A DNA stretch of 64,000 nt from UBA1227 sp045599345. Its GTDB lineage: Bacteria; Bacillota; Clostridia; Oscillospirales; Acutalibacteraceae. The stretch spans positions 186,001-250,000 of the forward strand of contig JAZRVV010000012.1 of the NCBI GenBank assembly GCA_045599345.1. The letters run 5' to 3'. Position 1 is the first letter of the stretch. Each line of letters begins with the position of its first letter. The notes beneath the pieces were generated by a model. That model was not told where the DNA came from. It saw only the letters and a list, made by a program, of their open reading frames with translations, and did no database searches. Position numbers and translations under genes: made by a program. Shown one piece after another: positions 32,568 to 41,256 of this stretch.

Positions 32568-34097
32568 ATGAAAGGAATAATTCTCGCTGGTGGTTCAGGC
32601 ACACGCCTATATCCACTTACAAGGGTAACATCAAAACAACTCTTGCCAATCTATGACAAGCCGATGATATTCTATCCATTGTCCATGCTTATGCTTGCTG
32701 GCATTCGTGATATCCTTATCATCTCAACTCCAATGGATACTCCTCGTTTTAAGGATTTGCTAGGCTCTGGTGACCTCTTTGGCCTTAATATTGAGTATGC
32801 TATTCAGGAGAAACCAGAGGGACTTGCACAGGCATTTATCATAGCTGAGGACTTTATTGGTGACGACAGTGTCGCTATGGTGCTCGGTGATAATATTTTC
32901 TATGGCAACGGCCTTGGACATATGCTCCGTCAGGCTACTGCATCAGCATGTGAGGAGAGGGGCTCAAAGGCAACAATCTTTGCATACTATGTTGAGAATC
33001 CTCAGGACTTTGGCGTTGTTGAATTTGATGAGATGGGCAACGTAGTTGGCATAGAAGAAAAGCCAGCAGAGCCAAAGTCAAACTATGCCGTTACAGGCAT
33101 GTACTTCTATGACAATCGTGTTGTAGACTTCGCAAAGCAGCTTACACCTTCAGCTCGCGGAGAACTTGAAATTACTGATATTAACGAGATGTACCTTGCA
33201 GCAGGCGACCTTGAAGTACGCTTCATGGGCCGTGGATATGCATGGATGGATACAGGTACAGTTGACGCTCTCAACAGAGCAGCCAACTTCATTAAAACTT
33301 TGGAGCAGAACCAAAACATCATTATCTCTGCTCCAGAGGAAATAGCATATAACTCACGTTGGATTTCCAAGAAGCAGCTCCTTGAATCTGCTAACCTTCA
33401 TGGCAAGTCAAAGTACGGCGAGCACCTTCGCCGTGTTGCAGATGGACAGGTTCTCTATTCATCACACTTTGGTGAGAGACCTATTTGGGGTCGTGACAGT
33501 GATTCGTCTTGGAAGGGTAGCCTTATGAAAGAGGTTACCGACGTTAAACTTCCTGGCGTTAAAATTATCACGCCAAAGGCAATCGGTGATAACCGTGGTG
33601 GCTTTATGGAGTCTTATTCCAAGAAGGACCTAGAGGAAGCAGGCATCCATGTGGAATTTGTTCAGGACAACCGCTCCTTCTCATCCAAGAAGGGTATTGT
33701 TCGTGGTCTTCACTTCCAGCGCAACCCACGTTGCCAGGCGAAGCTCCTTGCTTGCCTTAAGGGTAGGATCATGGACGTTGCGGTTGATTTACGAAAGGAT
33801 TCTCCAACATACAAGAAATGGATTGCAGTTGAGCTTTCTGAGGAAAACAAGAAGCAGATATTTATTCCAAAGGGATTTGCCCATGGATTTATTACATTGA
33901 CCGATGATGTTGAGATTATGTACAAGGTTGACGAGTTCTATGCACCAGAATGTGATGCAGGCATTCGTTGGGATGACCCTGACATCGGTGTAGAGTGGGG
34001 TATTACAAATCCTATTCTTTCAGAAAAGGATAGCAAGGCACCATTCCTCAAGGACATAGAGGATAGCCTTGATTTCTATGTAAATAAAAAGGACTAG
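32568..34097 (+). CDS. Fused glucose-1-phosphate thymidylyltransferase / dTDP-4-dehydrorhamnose 3,5-epimerase
   Basis: A 509-residue two-domain enzyme for dTDP-L-rhamnose synthesis. Residues 1-290 are RmlA: GGSGTRLYPLT and KPMIFYPLS bind the nucleotide and sugar. Residues about 325-505 are RmlC: His382 in RGLHFQ is the catalytic base and PKGFAHGF follows. A 35-residue linker rich in basic and Ser residues joins them. RmlA and RmlC are usually separate proteins, so this fusion couples the first and third pathway steps. RmlD follows after 1 bp; RmlB, the second step, is not in the window. Confidence 0.92.
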   Translation: MKGIILAGGSGTRLYPLTRVTSKQLLPIYDKPMIFYPLSMLMLAGIRDILIISTPMDTPRFKDLLGSGDLFGLNIEYAIQEKPEGLAQAFIIAEDFIGDDSVAMVLGDNIFYGNGLGHMLRQATASACEERGSKATIFAYYVENPQDFGVVEFDEMGNVVGIEEKPAEPKSNYAVTGMYFYDNRVVDFAKQLTPSARGELEITDINEMYLAAGDLEVRFMGRGYAWMDTGTVDALNRAANFIKTLEQNQNIIISAPEEIAYNSRWISKKQLLESANLHGKSKYGEHLRRVADGQVLYSSHFGERPIWGRDSDSSWKGSLMKEVTDVKLPGVKIITPKAIGDNRGGFMESYSKKDLEEAGIHVEFVQDNRSFSSKKGIVRGLHFQRNPRCQAKLLACLKGRIMDVAVDLRKDSPTYKKWIAVELSEENKKQIFIPKGFAHGFITLTDDVEIMYKVDEFYAPECDAGIRWDDPDIGVEWGITNPILSEKDSKAPFLKDIEDSLDFYVNKKD

Positions 34098-34098
34098 T

Positions 34099-34962
34099 AT
34101 GAGTATTTTTGTAACAGGCGTCGGTGGCCAACTTGGTCACGACGTAATTGCAGAACTCTACAGTCGAGGTATCGACTACATCGCACCAACGCACAGTGAA
34201 CTTGATTTGTGCGATAGGGGTGCGGTACTAGAGTTCTTTCAGTCAAATGAAATATCAGCGGTGATGCACTGCGCTGCTTACACGGCGGTAGACAAGGCCG
34301 AGTCGGAACCGGATTTATGCAACAGCATAAATGCCGATGCGACGGCCTTTATCGCCGAGTGTTGCGCTACGCGCGACATCCCGCTTATGTATATCAGCAC
34401 AGACTACGTCTTCCCAGGTGATGGCGACATGCCATATGAAGTGGATGATGAAAAAGGTCCACTTCAGGTTTATGGCAAGTCCAAACTTTTGGGTGAAGAG
34501 GCGATTACTCGTCTGTGCTCTAAGTACTTTATTGTGCGTGTATCTTGGGTATTTGGCAGCAATGGTGGCAATTTTGTAAAAACAATTTTGCGTCTTGCAT
34601 CTGAGCGTGACAGCATCAGCGTAGTCGCGGACCAGGTTGGCTCTCCAACATACACACGCGACCTTGCAGTTTTGCTCTGTGACATGATAGTCACCACGTC
34701 TTATGGCGTATATCACGCAACGAATGAGGGCTTTTGTAGTTTCTATGATTTTGCGTGCGAAATTGTGCGTCTTTCTGGTAACACACTTGATATCATGTCA
34801 ATAACGAGCGATCAATATGCCGCAGCCGCGGCACGGCCGCTCAATTCACGTCTTTCGAAACTTTCCCTTGATGATGCCGGGTTCTCAAGACTCCCGACAT
34901 GGCAAGATGCTTTATCTAGATATCTAAAGGAGATTAACCAAAATGCAATGGACAGGACTTAA
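34099..34962 (+). CDS. rfbD: dTDP-4-dehydrorhamnose reductase
   Basis: A 287-residue short-chain reductase that makes dTDP-L-rhamnose. The nucleotide motif (GVGGQLGHDV), AAYTAVDKAE and the catalytic YGKSKLLGE (Tyr/Lys) are intact, with STDYVF upstream. It starts 1 bp after the RmlA-RmlC fusion and overlaps alaS by 20 bp, so sugar and tRNA-charging genes share a transcript. Confidence 0.92.
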   Translation: MSIFVTGVGGQLGHDVIAELYSRGIDYIAPTHSELDLCDRGAVLEFFQSNEISAVMHCAAYTAVDKAESEPDLCNSINADATAFIAECCATRDIPLMYISTDYVFPGDGDMPYEVDDEKGPLQVYGKSKLLGEEAITRLCSKYFIVRVSWVFGSNGGNFVKTILRLASERDSISVVADQVGSPTYTRDLAVLLCDMIVTTSYGVYHATNEGFCSFYDFACEIVRLSGNTLDIMSITSDQYAAAAARPLNSRLSKLSLDDAGFSRLPTWQDALSRYLKEINQNAMDRT

Positions 34963-37576
34963 CGAGCTCCGCGAGAAGTATTTGAGCTTCTTTGAGAGCA
35001 AGGATCATTTGAGATTGCCAAGCTTTTCTCTCATCCCACAGGGTGATAAAAGCTTGCTTTTGATAAATTCGGGTATGGCACCTATGAAGAAGTACTTCAC
35101 AGGTGAAGTAACCCCACCAAAATCACGTGTTACTACATGCCAAAAGTGCATCCGTACACCTGATATTGAAAGTGTTGGTCATACAGCACGTCATGGTACA
35201 TATTTTGAAATGCTCGGTAACTTCTCATTCGGAGATTACTTCAAACATGAGGCATGTCCTTGGACATGGGAGTTCCTCACTGAAGTACTTGAAATCCCAG
35301 CAGACAAACTCTATGCAAGCATCTATGAAGAAGATGATGAAGCATTTGACATTTGGACTAAGGAAGTTGGCCTTGACCCAAGTCACGTAGTAAGACTTGG
35401 TAAGGCGGACAACTTCTGGGAGCATGGTATGGGCCCTTGTGGACCTTGCTCCGAAATTTATTTTGACCGTGGCGAAGAGTATGGCTGCGGTAGCCCAGAT
35501 TGTGGCGTAGGTTGCGAATGTGATCGCTACATGGAAATCTGGAACAACGTATTTACACAGTTTGAAAATGATGGCAATGGCAATTACACACCACTTGACC
35601 ATCCAAATATCGATACAGGTATGGGTCTTGAGAGACTTGCTTGTGTTATGCAGGGCGTTGGCAACATCTTTGAAGTTGATACAGTTCAAAATATCATGGG
35701 CAAAGTATCAGAGATTGCTGGCGTTAAGTATCATGAAAATGACAAGAGTGACATTTCTCTTCGTGTAATCACAGACCACATCCGTTCAACAACATTTATG
35801 ATTGGCGATGGCGTAATGCCATCTAACGAAGGCCGTGGCTACGTGCTCAGACGACTTCTTCGTCGCGCTGCTCGTCATGGCAGACTCCTTGGAATCAACG
35901 ATGTGTTCCTCTGCGAGGTTGCAAAGGTTGTAATCGAGGAGAACAAGAACGCATATCCAAATCTTGTTGAAAAGTACGACTTCATCATGAAGGTTATCGG
36001 TGCTGAGGAAGAGAACTTTAACAAGACAATCGATACAGGCACACAGCTCCTTAATGAGCTTATTGCAAATGCTAAATCAACCGTTCTTTCAGGTGTGGAT
36101 GCATTTAAACTTCAGGATACATTTGGTTTCCCAATTGACCTTACAAAGGAAATGCTCGAAGAGCGTGGCATGACTGTTGATGAGGAACGCTTTAAGGAGC
36201 TCCTTAACGAGCAGAAACAGCGCGCAAAGGCTGATGCTGCAGCAAAATCTGTAGCAGAGGCTTGGAAGGGCGACGCAGATGTAACAAACGATATTCAAAA
36301 GACAGAGTTCCTTGGTTACACAGCATTTAACTGCGAAGCTTCGGTACTTGGTATTGTCGTAGATGGCGCAAGAGTTGATTCTGCTGACATAGGTCAAGAG
36401 GCTGCTCTTATCCTTGATAAGACTACCTTCTATGCAGAGAGCGGTGGACAGGTAGGCGACATCGGTGTAATCACATCAGAGGGCTTCACATTTGAAGTAA
36501 CAGACACTGTTAAGACTGCAAGCGGAGTTTACCTCCACGTAGGTCAGGTAACAGATGGTCTTGCAAAGGTAGGCACTGATGTTAAGGCTTTGGTTGATGA
36601 GGATACAAGATGGGCTACGATGCGTAACCACTCAGCAGCACACCTTCTTCAGGCTGCGCTTCGTGAGGTGCTTGGCACACACGTAGAACAGGCTGGATCA
36701 TTCGTTTCTCCTATAGTTTCTCGCTTTGACTTCTCTCACTTTAGCGCAATGACGCCTGATGAGATCAAGGCTGTTGAGCAGAAGGTTAATGCCAAGATTC
36801 TCGAAAACCTCCCTGTTACTATGACAGAGATGCCAATTGAGGAAGCAAAAAAACTTGGTGCTATGGCTCTCTTTGGTGAAAAATACGGCGACATTGTTCG
36901 TGTTGTTAAGATGGGTGATTTTTCAACAGAGTTCTGTGGTGGTACTCACGTTGATAACACAGGTCGTCTTGGTCTTTACAAGATTATTTCTGAATCATCT
37001 GTTGCAGCAGGCGTTCGTAGAATAGAGGCTGTTACTGGCTTTGGCGTACTTGATTACATCGCAACTAATGATGCATTGATTTCAAGAACTGCATCTGCGC
37101 TTAAGGTTACTAGTGCAAAGGATTTAGAGTCTAAGGCAACAGCGATGAGTGCTGAGATAAAGGAACTTCAAAAGAAGAATGAAGAACTCTCAGCAGAGCT
37201 CGCAGCAAACGCTGCAAAAGATATGCTTGGCGATGCCAAGGAGATTGGTGGCGTGAAGCTTGTAACCTCCAAGGTAGAGGGCGTACAAGGTGGAGACCTT
37301 AGAACAATGGCAGATAGCGCTGTGTCATCTGATGCATCACTTGTTGCAGTATTTGCATCTGTCTGTGGAGAAAAGCTTAGCTTCGCTTGCGCTTGTGGCG
37401 CTGATGCTGTAGCAAAAGGTGCTCACGCAGGCAACATAGTTCGTGCAGTAGCAACAGTAGCAGGCGGTTCTGGCGGTGGTAAGCCAGACAGCGCTATGGC
37501 TGGTGGTAAGGATATAAGCAAGGTTGACGAGGCCCTTGGGGAGGCAGAAAACGTACTTGGTGGCATGCTTAAATAA
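34943..37576 (+). CDS. alaS: Alanyl-tRNA synthetase
   Basis: A 877-residue class II synthetase of full length. The N-terminal catalytic core includes GPCGPCSEIYFD and TGMGLERL. The editing domain has the zinc motif HSAAH (His563, His567) and CGGTH (Cys665, His669), which removes misloaded Ser and Gly. A C-terminal coiled coil and C-Ala domain (GGGKPDSAMAGG) complete it. An AAAGGAG site lies before the ATG inside the end of rfbD. No T-box leader is possible at this position. Confidence 0.97.
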   Translation: MQWTGLNELREKYLSFFESKDHLRLPSFSLIPQGDKSLLLINSGMAPMKKYFTGEVTPPKSRVTTCQKCIRTPDIESVGHTARHGTYFEMLGNFSFGDYFKHEACPWTWEFLTEVLEIPADKLYASIYEEDDEAFDIWTKEVGLDPSHVVRLGKADNFWEHGMGPCGPCSEIYFDRGEEYGCGSPDCGVGCECDRYMEIWNNVFTQFENDGNGNYTPLDHPNIDTGMGLERLACVMQGVGNIFEVDTVQNIMGKVSEIAGVKYHENDKSDISLRVITDHIRSTTFMIGDGVMPSNEGRGYVLRRLLRRAARHGRLLGINDVFLCEVAKVVIEENKNAYPNLVEKYDFIMKVIGAEEENFNKTIDTGTQLLNELIANAKSTVLSGVDAFKLQDTFGFPIDLTKEMLEERGMTVDEERFKELLNEQKQRAKADAAAKSVAEAWKGDADVTNDIQKTEFLGYTAFNCEASVLGIVVDGARVDSADIGQEAALILDKTTFYAESGGQVGDIGVITSEGFTFEVTDTVKTASGVYLHVGQVTDGLAKVGTDVKALVDEDTRWATMRNHSAAHLLQAALREVLGTHVEQAGSFVSPIVSRFDFSHFSAMTPDEIKAVEQKVNAKILENLPVTMTEMPIEEAKKLGAMALFGEKYGDIVRVVKMGDFSTEFCGGTHVDNTGRLGLYKIISESSVAAGVRRIEAVTGFGVLDYIATNDALISRTASALKVTSAKDLESKATAMSAEIKELQKKNEELSAELAANAAKDMLGDAKEIGGVKLVTSKVEGVQGGDLRTMADSAVSSDASLVAVFASVCGEKLSFACACGADAVAKGAHAGNIVRAVATVAGGSGGGKPDSAMAGGKDISKVDEALGEAENVLGGMLK

Positions 37577-37648
37577 CCGTTCGTCACGAATTTCCTACCA
37601 CTCGTAGTAAATTTATTGACAAGTATTAAAAAGGAGTTGAAACTTAAA

Positions 37649-37990
37649 ATGGATTGCCTTTTTTGTAAGATAATTAGTGGAGAAATCCCAAGCACAAAAG
37701 TATATGAAGATGATATCTGTTTTGCTTTCCGTGATATAGCACCACAGGGTCCAGTTCATGTACTTGTTATTCCAAAGGAACACATTCAGTCAGTAAACCA
37801 GATTGATGATAGCAACAAGGATATCGTTGCTCACATCTTTACAGTAATCCCACAGATTGCAAAAGCAGAGGGCATTGCTGATGAGGGATATAGAGTTGTA
37901 TCAAACATTGGTGAGCGTGCTGAACAGACAGTTCCACACCTTCATTTCCACATTATCGGTGGTCGTGATATGACTTGGCCTCCAGGCTAA
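37649..37990 (+). CDS. HIT family nucleotide-binding protein (HinT-like)
   Basis: A 113-residue protein beginning CLFCKIISGEIPS and ending with the histidine triad HLHFHIIGG. HinT proteins hydrolyse adenosine 5'-phosphoramidates and aminoacyl-AMP; placement right after alaS is in keeping with the latter. ATG at 37649 has AAGGAG 12 bp upstream, while the longer in-frame start at 37616 has no site. Confidence 0.92.
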   Translation: MDCLFCKIISGEIPSTKVYEDDICFAFRDIAPQGPVHVLVIPKEHIQSVNQIDDSNKDIVAHIFTVIPQIAKAEGIADEGYRVVSNIGERAEQTVPHLHFHIIGGRDMTWPPG

Positions 37991-38001
37991 AATGAATTTA
38001 G

Positions 38002-38030
38002 AAGGCAGTCCAGAAAGGACTGCCTTTTTT
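38002..38030 (+). terminator. Terminator after the HIT gene, overlapping the 5' end of the comEC frame
   Basis: A perfect 10-bp stem (AAGGCAGTCC / GGACTGCCTT), AGAAA loop and T6. It lies 12 bp after the HIT stop. The comEC frame can be extended across it to an ATG at 37992, but a terminator in coding sequence is unlikely, so the gene is started downstream. Confidence 0.9.
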
Positions 38031-39575
38031 ATGTCTGCACCACTATTTTATGTCGGTTTTACATTGCTTTTTACCACAATGCTTTTGAGCCTTATGCCAG
38101 AGGCTTTTGCATTTTACCTAGGCCTTTTTGCCGTTGGACTATTTTTAATATTTTGCTTAAGGCAAAAGAGGACAGTGGGACTAGTGCTGGCCTCTGTTTT
38201 TGTTGCCTGTTTTTTGTTTTTTGTAAAGACTGAATTTGAGTATAAACCGGTGATTCAAAATGCGGGTAAAACTATTGATATCAAAGGGCAAGTGATTGAT
38301 TTTGATAAGAAGTCTGATACTGGAATGGAGAGGTATGTTATCAAAGTATCAGATGGGCCGCTTGCTGGTAAAACGCTTAGGCTTACCACAAAAGACAATT
38401 CTGCTCACCTCAATGATCTGGTTGAATTCAAGGGCAAAATTAGTGCTCTTAGTGGTAATTATTTTAAGGCTCGAAATATATATGTGGGGAGCTATACCTA
38501 TGGAAAAATCAGTGTGACAAAGTATGATGATGTGTACACGGAAATGCCTATATATAAGCGTTTCTCAAGCTTTGTAAGAACAAAGACTGAGGCCGCATCT
38601 AAGTATCTTGAAACAAGACTTCTTGTTGATTTGCCATCGGACTACGCATACGTTCTCTTTGGAATGCTAATAGGCGAGAAGGATTCACTCCCGCAGCTCA
38701 TTTATGAGAATTTTCAAAGGGCGGGAATAGTGCATCTTCTCGCCGTGTCGGGATTTCACACCTCTCTTTGGTCGATGCTTTTTTATCGAGCACTCCTCCG
38801 GCGAGGTGTGAATATGCGACTGTCCGCCGCGCTGACGGTCGGCTTCGTCCTTGCATTTTTGGCACTGACAGGATTCTCAAAAAGTACTATTCGCGCAAGT
38901 GTTGCGCTTATAGTTTTCTTTTTGGGGCGAATCCTGTCTCGCCAATCCGACAGCAAGAGCTCGCTCGGCCTCGCGGCGATCATTATCATAGTATTCAACC
39001 CGTTTGCTGGTGGGGATACAGGCTTTCTATTGTCGTTCTTTTCAACTCTTGGAATACTAACTGTCTTTCCGCTTATGCTTGGAAGAGCTCGAGAATTCCT
39101 GCGCTCACGAATTAACAATCGAGAGTGGAGCGACAGGATATTGAACATGGTATCTGTACTGCTAGTAACGGTGTCAACACTCCTATTTACATTGCCGGTA
39201 ATGATGATAACAATAGGGGAAGTGTCCTTGATATCCCCACTTACAAATCTTCTTGTTACGTCGGTTGCATCAGTTGCAATCATGCTTTCTGGTGTGGCAA
39301 TAGCGGTGTCTTTTATCCCAATAATCAGTGCTTTTGAGAAACCGCTTTTGTTAGTGTCAGCTCTAATGATTAAGTATGTTGTAAACGTTTCGGCTTGGAT
39401 ATCAACCTTCTCTTTTTCAAGTGTCGATATAAGTTCTAATTTTGCAATGGTGAGCATTGCCGCTGTACTTATTTTGATTGGTTTTTCATTGATGCTAAGA
39501 GCGAGTTTAAAACGAACCGTTTTGCTCTCTTCTTTGATAGTTCTTGCATCAACAATTACACATTATCTTGTGTAA
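38031..39575 (+). CDS. ComEC/Rec2-type competence membrane protein without the metallo-beta-lactamase domain
   Basis: About 514 residues from the ATG at 38031. In order: N-terminal membrane helices, a soluble OB-like segment (DUF4131 type) and the polytopic Competence domain with the signature HLLAVSGFHTSLW and TIRASVAL. Full ComEC proteins of about 750 residues continue into a secreted metallo-beta-lactamase domain; here the frame stops after the last helices. ComEC forms the inner-membrane channel for incoming single-stranded DNA. No other competence gene is in the window. The start is uncertain: the nearest ribosome-like AAAGGA is inside the terminator hairpin. Confidence 0.82.
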   Translation: MSAPLFYVGFTLLFTTMLLSLMPEAFAFYLGLFAVGLFLIFCLRQKRTVGLVLASVFVACFLFFVKTEFEYKPVIQNAGKTIDIKGQVIDFDKKSDTGMERYVIKVSDGPLAGKTLRLTTKDNSAHLNDLVEFKGKISALSGNYFKARNIYVGSYTYGKISVTKYDDVYTEMPIYKRFSSFVRTKTEAASKYLETRLLVDLPSDYAYVLFGMLIGEKDSLPQLIYENFQRAGIVHLLAVSGFHTSLWSMLFYRALLRRGVNMRLSAALTVGFVLAFLALTGFSKSTIRASVALIVFFLGRILSRQSDSKSSLGLAAIIIIVFNPFAGGDTGFLLSFFSTLGILTVFPLMLGRAREFLRSRINNREWSDRILNMVSVLLVTVSTLLFTLPVMMITIGEVSLISPLTNLLVTSVASVAIMLSGVAIAVSFIPIISAFEKPLLLVSALMIKYVVNVSAWISTFSFSSVDISSNFAMVSIAAVLILIGFSLMLRASLKRTVLLSSLIVLASTITHYLV

Positions 39576-39579
39576 TATA

Positions 39580-39608
39580 TTGTAATTCATAACTATTTAT
39601 AGTATAAT
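39580..39608 (+). promoter_or_regulatory. Promoter of the holA housekeeping operon
   Basis: TTGTAA, 17 bp, TATAAT, immediately after the comEC stop. Confidence 0.7.
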
Positions 39609-39639
39609 ATATCCTGTATATTTATATGGAGTTTTGCGT

Positions 39640-40677
39640 ATGAAATTGCAGGAGAAAACCCTCTGGCAAAATATCAAGTCACAGAACCTTTTTCCCGTGT
39701 ACTTAATCCGTGGTAATGAGGGTTATTTAAAACAAAAATATGCAAATTTGCTAGCTGACAGTGTTGTACCTGCCGGCCTTGAAGCATTTAACTTTCACAG
39801 GCTCAAGGGCGAGGATACAACACCTGAGGAGATAGCAACTTGCGTTGAGGCGCTCCCAGCTATGTGTGAGCGCACCTGCGTTTTTGTACATGATTTTGAC
39901 TTTGACGGTTGTAATGAGACAGAGAGAGAGCAACTGGTTGCTCTGATGTCTGATCTCCCTGATACATGCGTCCTCATCTTTTGGCAGGATACAAAGGGCT
40001 TTTCAACCAAGACCAAACTTGCCAAAGAGATTCTCTCTTTGATTGACAAGAATGGTGCTGTTTGTGACCTTGATAAGCGTGAACCACGCGAACTCGTTAA
40101 GTTTATAGTCTCAGAGTGCAAAAAGAATGAGCGTGAGATAGACTTTGAGGTCGCCAATTATATGCTCAACTGTGTTGGCGATGATATGGCCAATTTGCTT
40201 AACGAGGTTGAGAAACTCTGCGCTTTCACAAAGGGTGCAATAAAGGAATCAGACATTGATGCTGTCTGCATCAAGTCTGTTGAAGCAACAGCATTTCAAA
40301 TGATAGATGCTCTTCTTGCAAATAACTTTGATGAGGCATTTTGTGATATTAAAATCCTCTTTGAGCAGAAGACAGAGCCTACGATGATATTTGGTGCGAT
40401 AGTATCGACATACGTTGATATGTATCGTGTAAAGGCAACTCTTGAATCTGGCAAGTCGCTTTCTGATTTGCGTAGCGTATATCCAGTTGCCTACAAGAGC
40501 GATTTTAAGTTGCGTAATGCAGCAAACAGGGCAAAGAAGTATTCACTTGTGGCGCTAGAGAATTCACTCGAGATTCTCTCTCGCGCAGACTTTAAACTTA
40601 AGATGAGTTTTGATGACAATCAAATGACACTTGAAAAGTTACTCATTGAGCTTGCAAAAGCGAGGAAGGCGTCATGA
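39640..40677 (+). CDS. holA: DNA polymerase III subunit delta
   Basis: A 345-residue protein of the clamp-loader delta family: N-terminal PVYLIRGNEGYLKQKY, a central VCDLDKREPRELVKF region and a C-terminal helical collar ending KMSFDDNQMTLEKLLIEL. It opens the beta clamp during loading. The ATG at 39640 is 8 bp from ATGGAG; the TTG at 39634 is too close. It overlaps the RNase M5 gene by 4 bp. Confidence 0.9.
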   Translation: MKLQEKTLWQNIKSQNLFPVYLIRGNEGYLKQKYANLLADSVVPAGLEAFNFHRLKGEDTTPEEIATCVEALPAMCERTCVFVHDFDFDGCNETEREQLVALMSDLPDTCVLIFWQDTKGFSTKTKLAKEILSLIDKNGAVCDLDKREPRELVKFIVSECKKNEREIDFEVANYMLNCVGDDMANLLNEVEKLCAFTKGAIKESDIDAVCIKSVEATAFQMIDALLANNFDEAFCDIKILFEQKTEPTMIFGAIVSTYVDMYRVKATLESGKSLSDLRSVYPVAYKSDFKLRNAANRAKKYSLVALENSLEILSRADFKLKMSFDDNQMTLEKLLIELAKARKAS

Positions 40678-41255
40678 TTCACACAGACAAAGTGGTTGTC
40701 GTAGAGGGCAAGTATGACGCCATCAAGCTCGAATCAATAATTGATGCGACAATAATAACGACAGAAGGCTTTGGCATCTATAAGGATGTGGAGAAGCAAA
40801 ACCTTCTTTGCACACTGGCAAAAAAGCGAGGACTGATAATCCTTACTGATTCGGATTCAGCTGGATTTATGATTAGAAACTTTATCGGTTCCAAGGTGCC
40901 AGAGGAATCCATTGTCAATGTCTATATACCGGATATATACGGCAAGGAGAAGCGCAAGGACAAGCCGGGCGCCGAGGGCAAACTTGGAGTAGAAGGTGTG
41001 CCAATAGAAGTACTTCTGGATGCCTTTCATCGAGCCGGCATAGATACTGACGAATGTATCAAGCGTGAGCGAGAAATTACGCGTCTTGACTTTTATGAGG
41101 ACGGACTACTTGGCGGTGAGAACTCTAAGGCAAAACGCCTTGAGTTGTTACACAAGCTGAATATGCCGGAGAGGATGTCGACAACAAGCCTTATCAAGGT
41201 GATAAATATATTGGTGACGTACGATGAGTACAAAGAACTCATAAGGGGTGAATGA
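40674..41255 (+). CDS. rnmV: Ribonuclease M5 (5S rRNA maturation)
   Basis: A 193-residue Toprim protein: VVVEGKYDAIKLE holds the catalytic Glu, and LTDSDSAG the metal-binding aspartates. Family length is about 180-190. It trims 5S rRNA precursors in Gram-positives. It overlaps holA by 4 bp. Confidence 0.9.
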   Translation: MIHTDKVVVVEGKYDAIKLESIIDATIITTEGFGIYKDVEKQNLLCTLAKKRGLIILTDSDSAGFMIRNFIGSKVPEESIVNVYIPDIYGKEKRKDKPGAEGKLGVEGVPIEVLLDAFHRAGIDTDECIKREREITRLDFYEDGLLGGENSKAKRLELLHKLNMPERMSTTSLIKVINILVTYDEYKELIRGE

Positions 41256-41256
41256 T

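Noticed and set aside
34315..34716. A 133-codon minus-strand frame inside rfbD
   Set aside because: It overlaps a well supported coding gene and contains no domain pattern.
37577..37648. Promoter with TTGACA before the HIT gene
   Set aside because: No -10 element lies at a proper distance; the gene is more likely read through from alaS.
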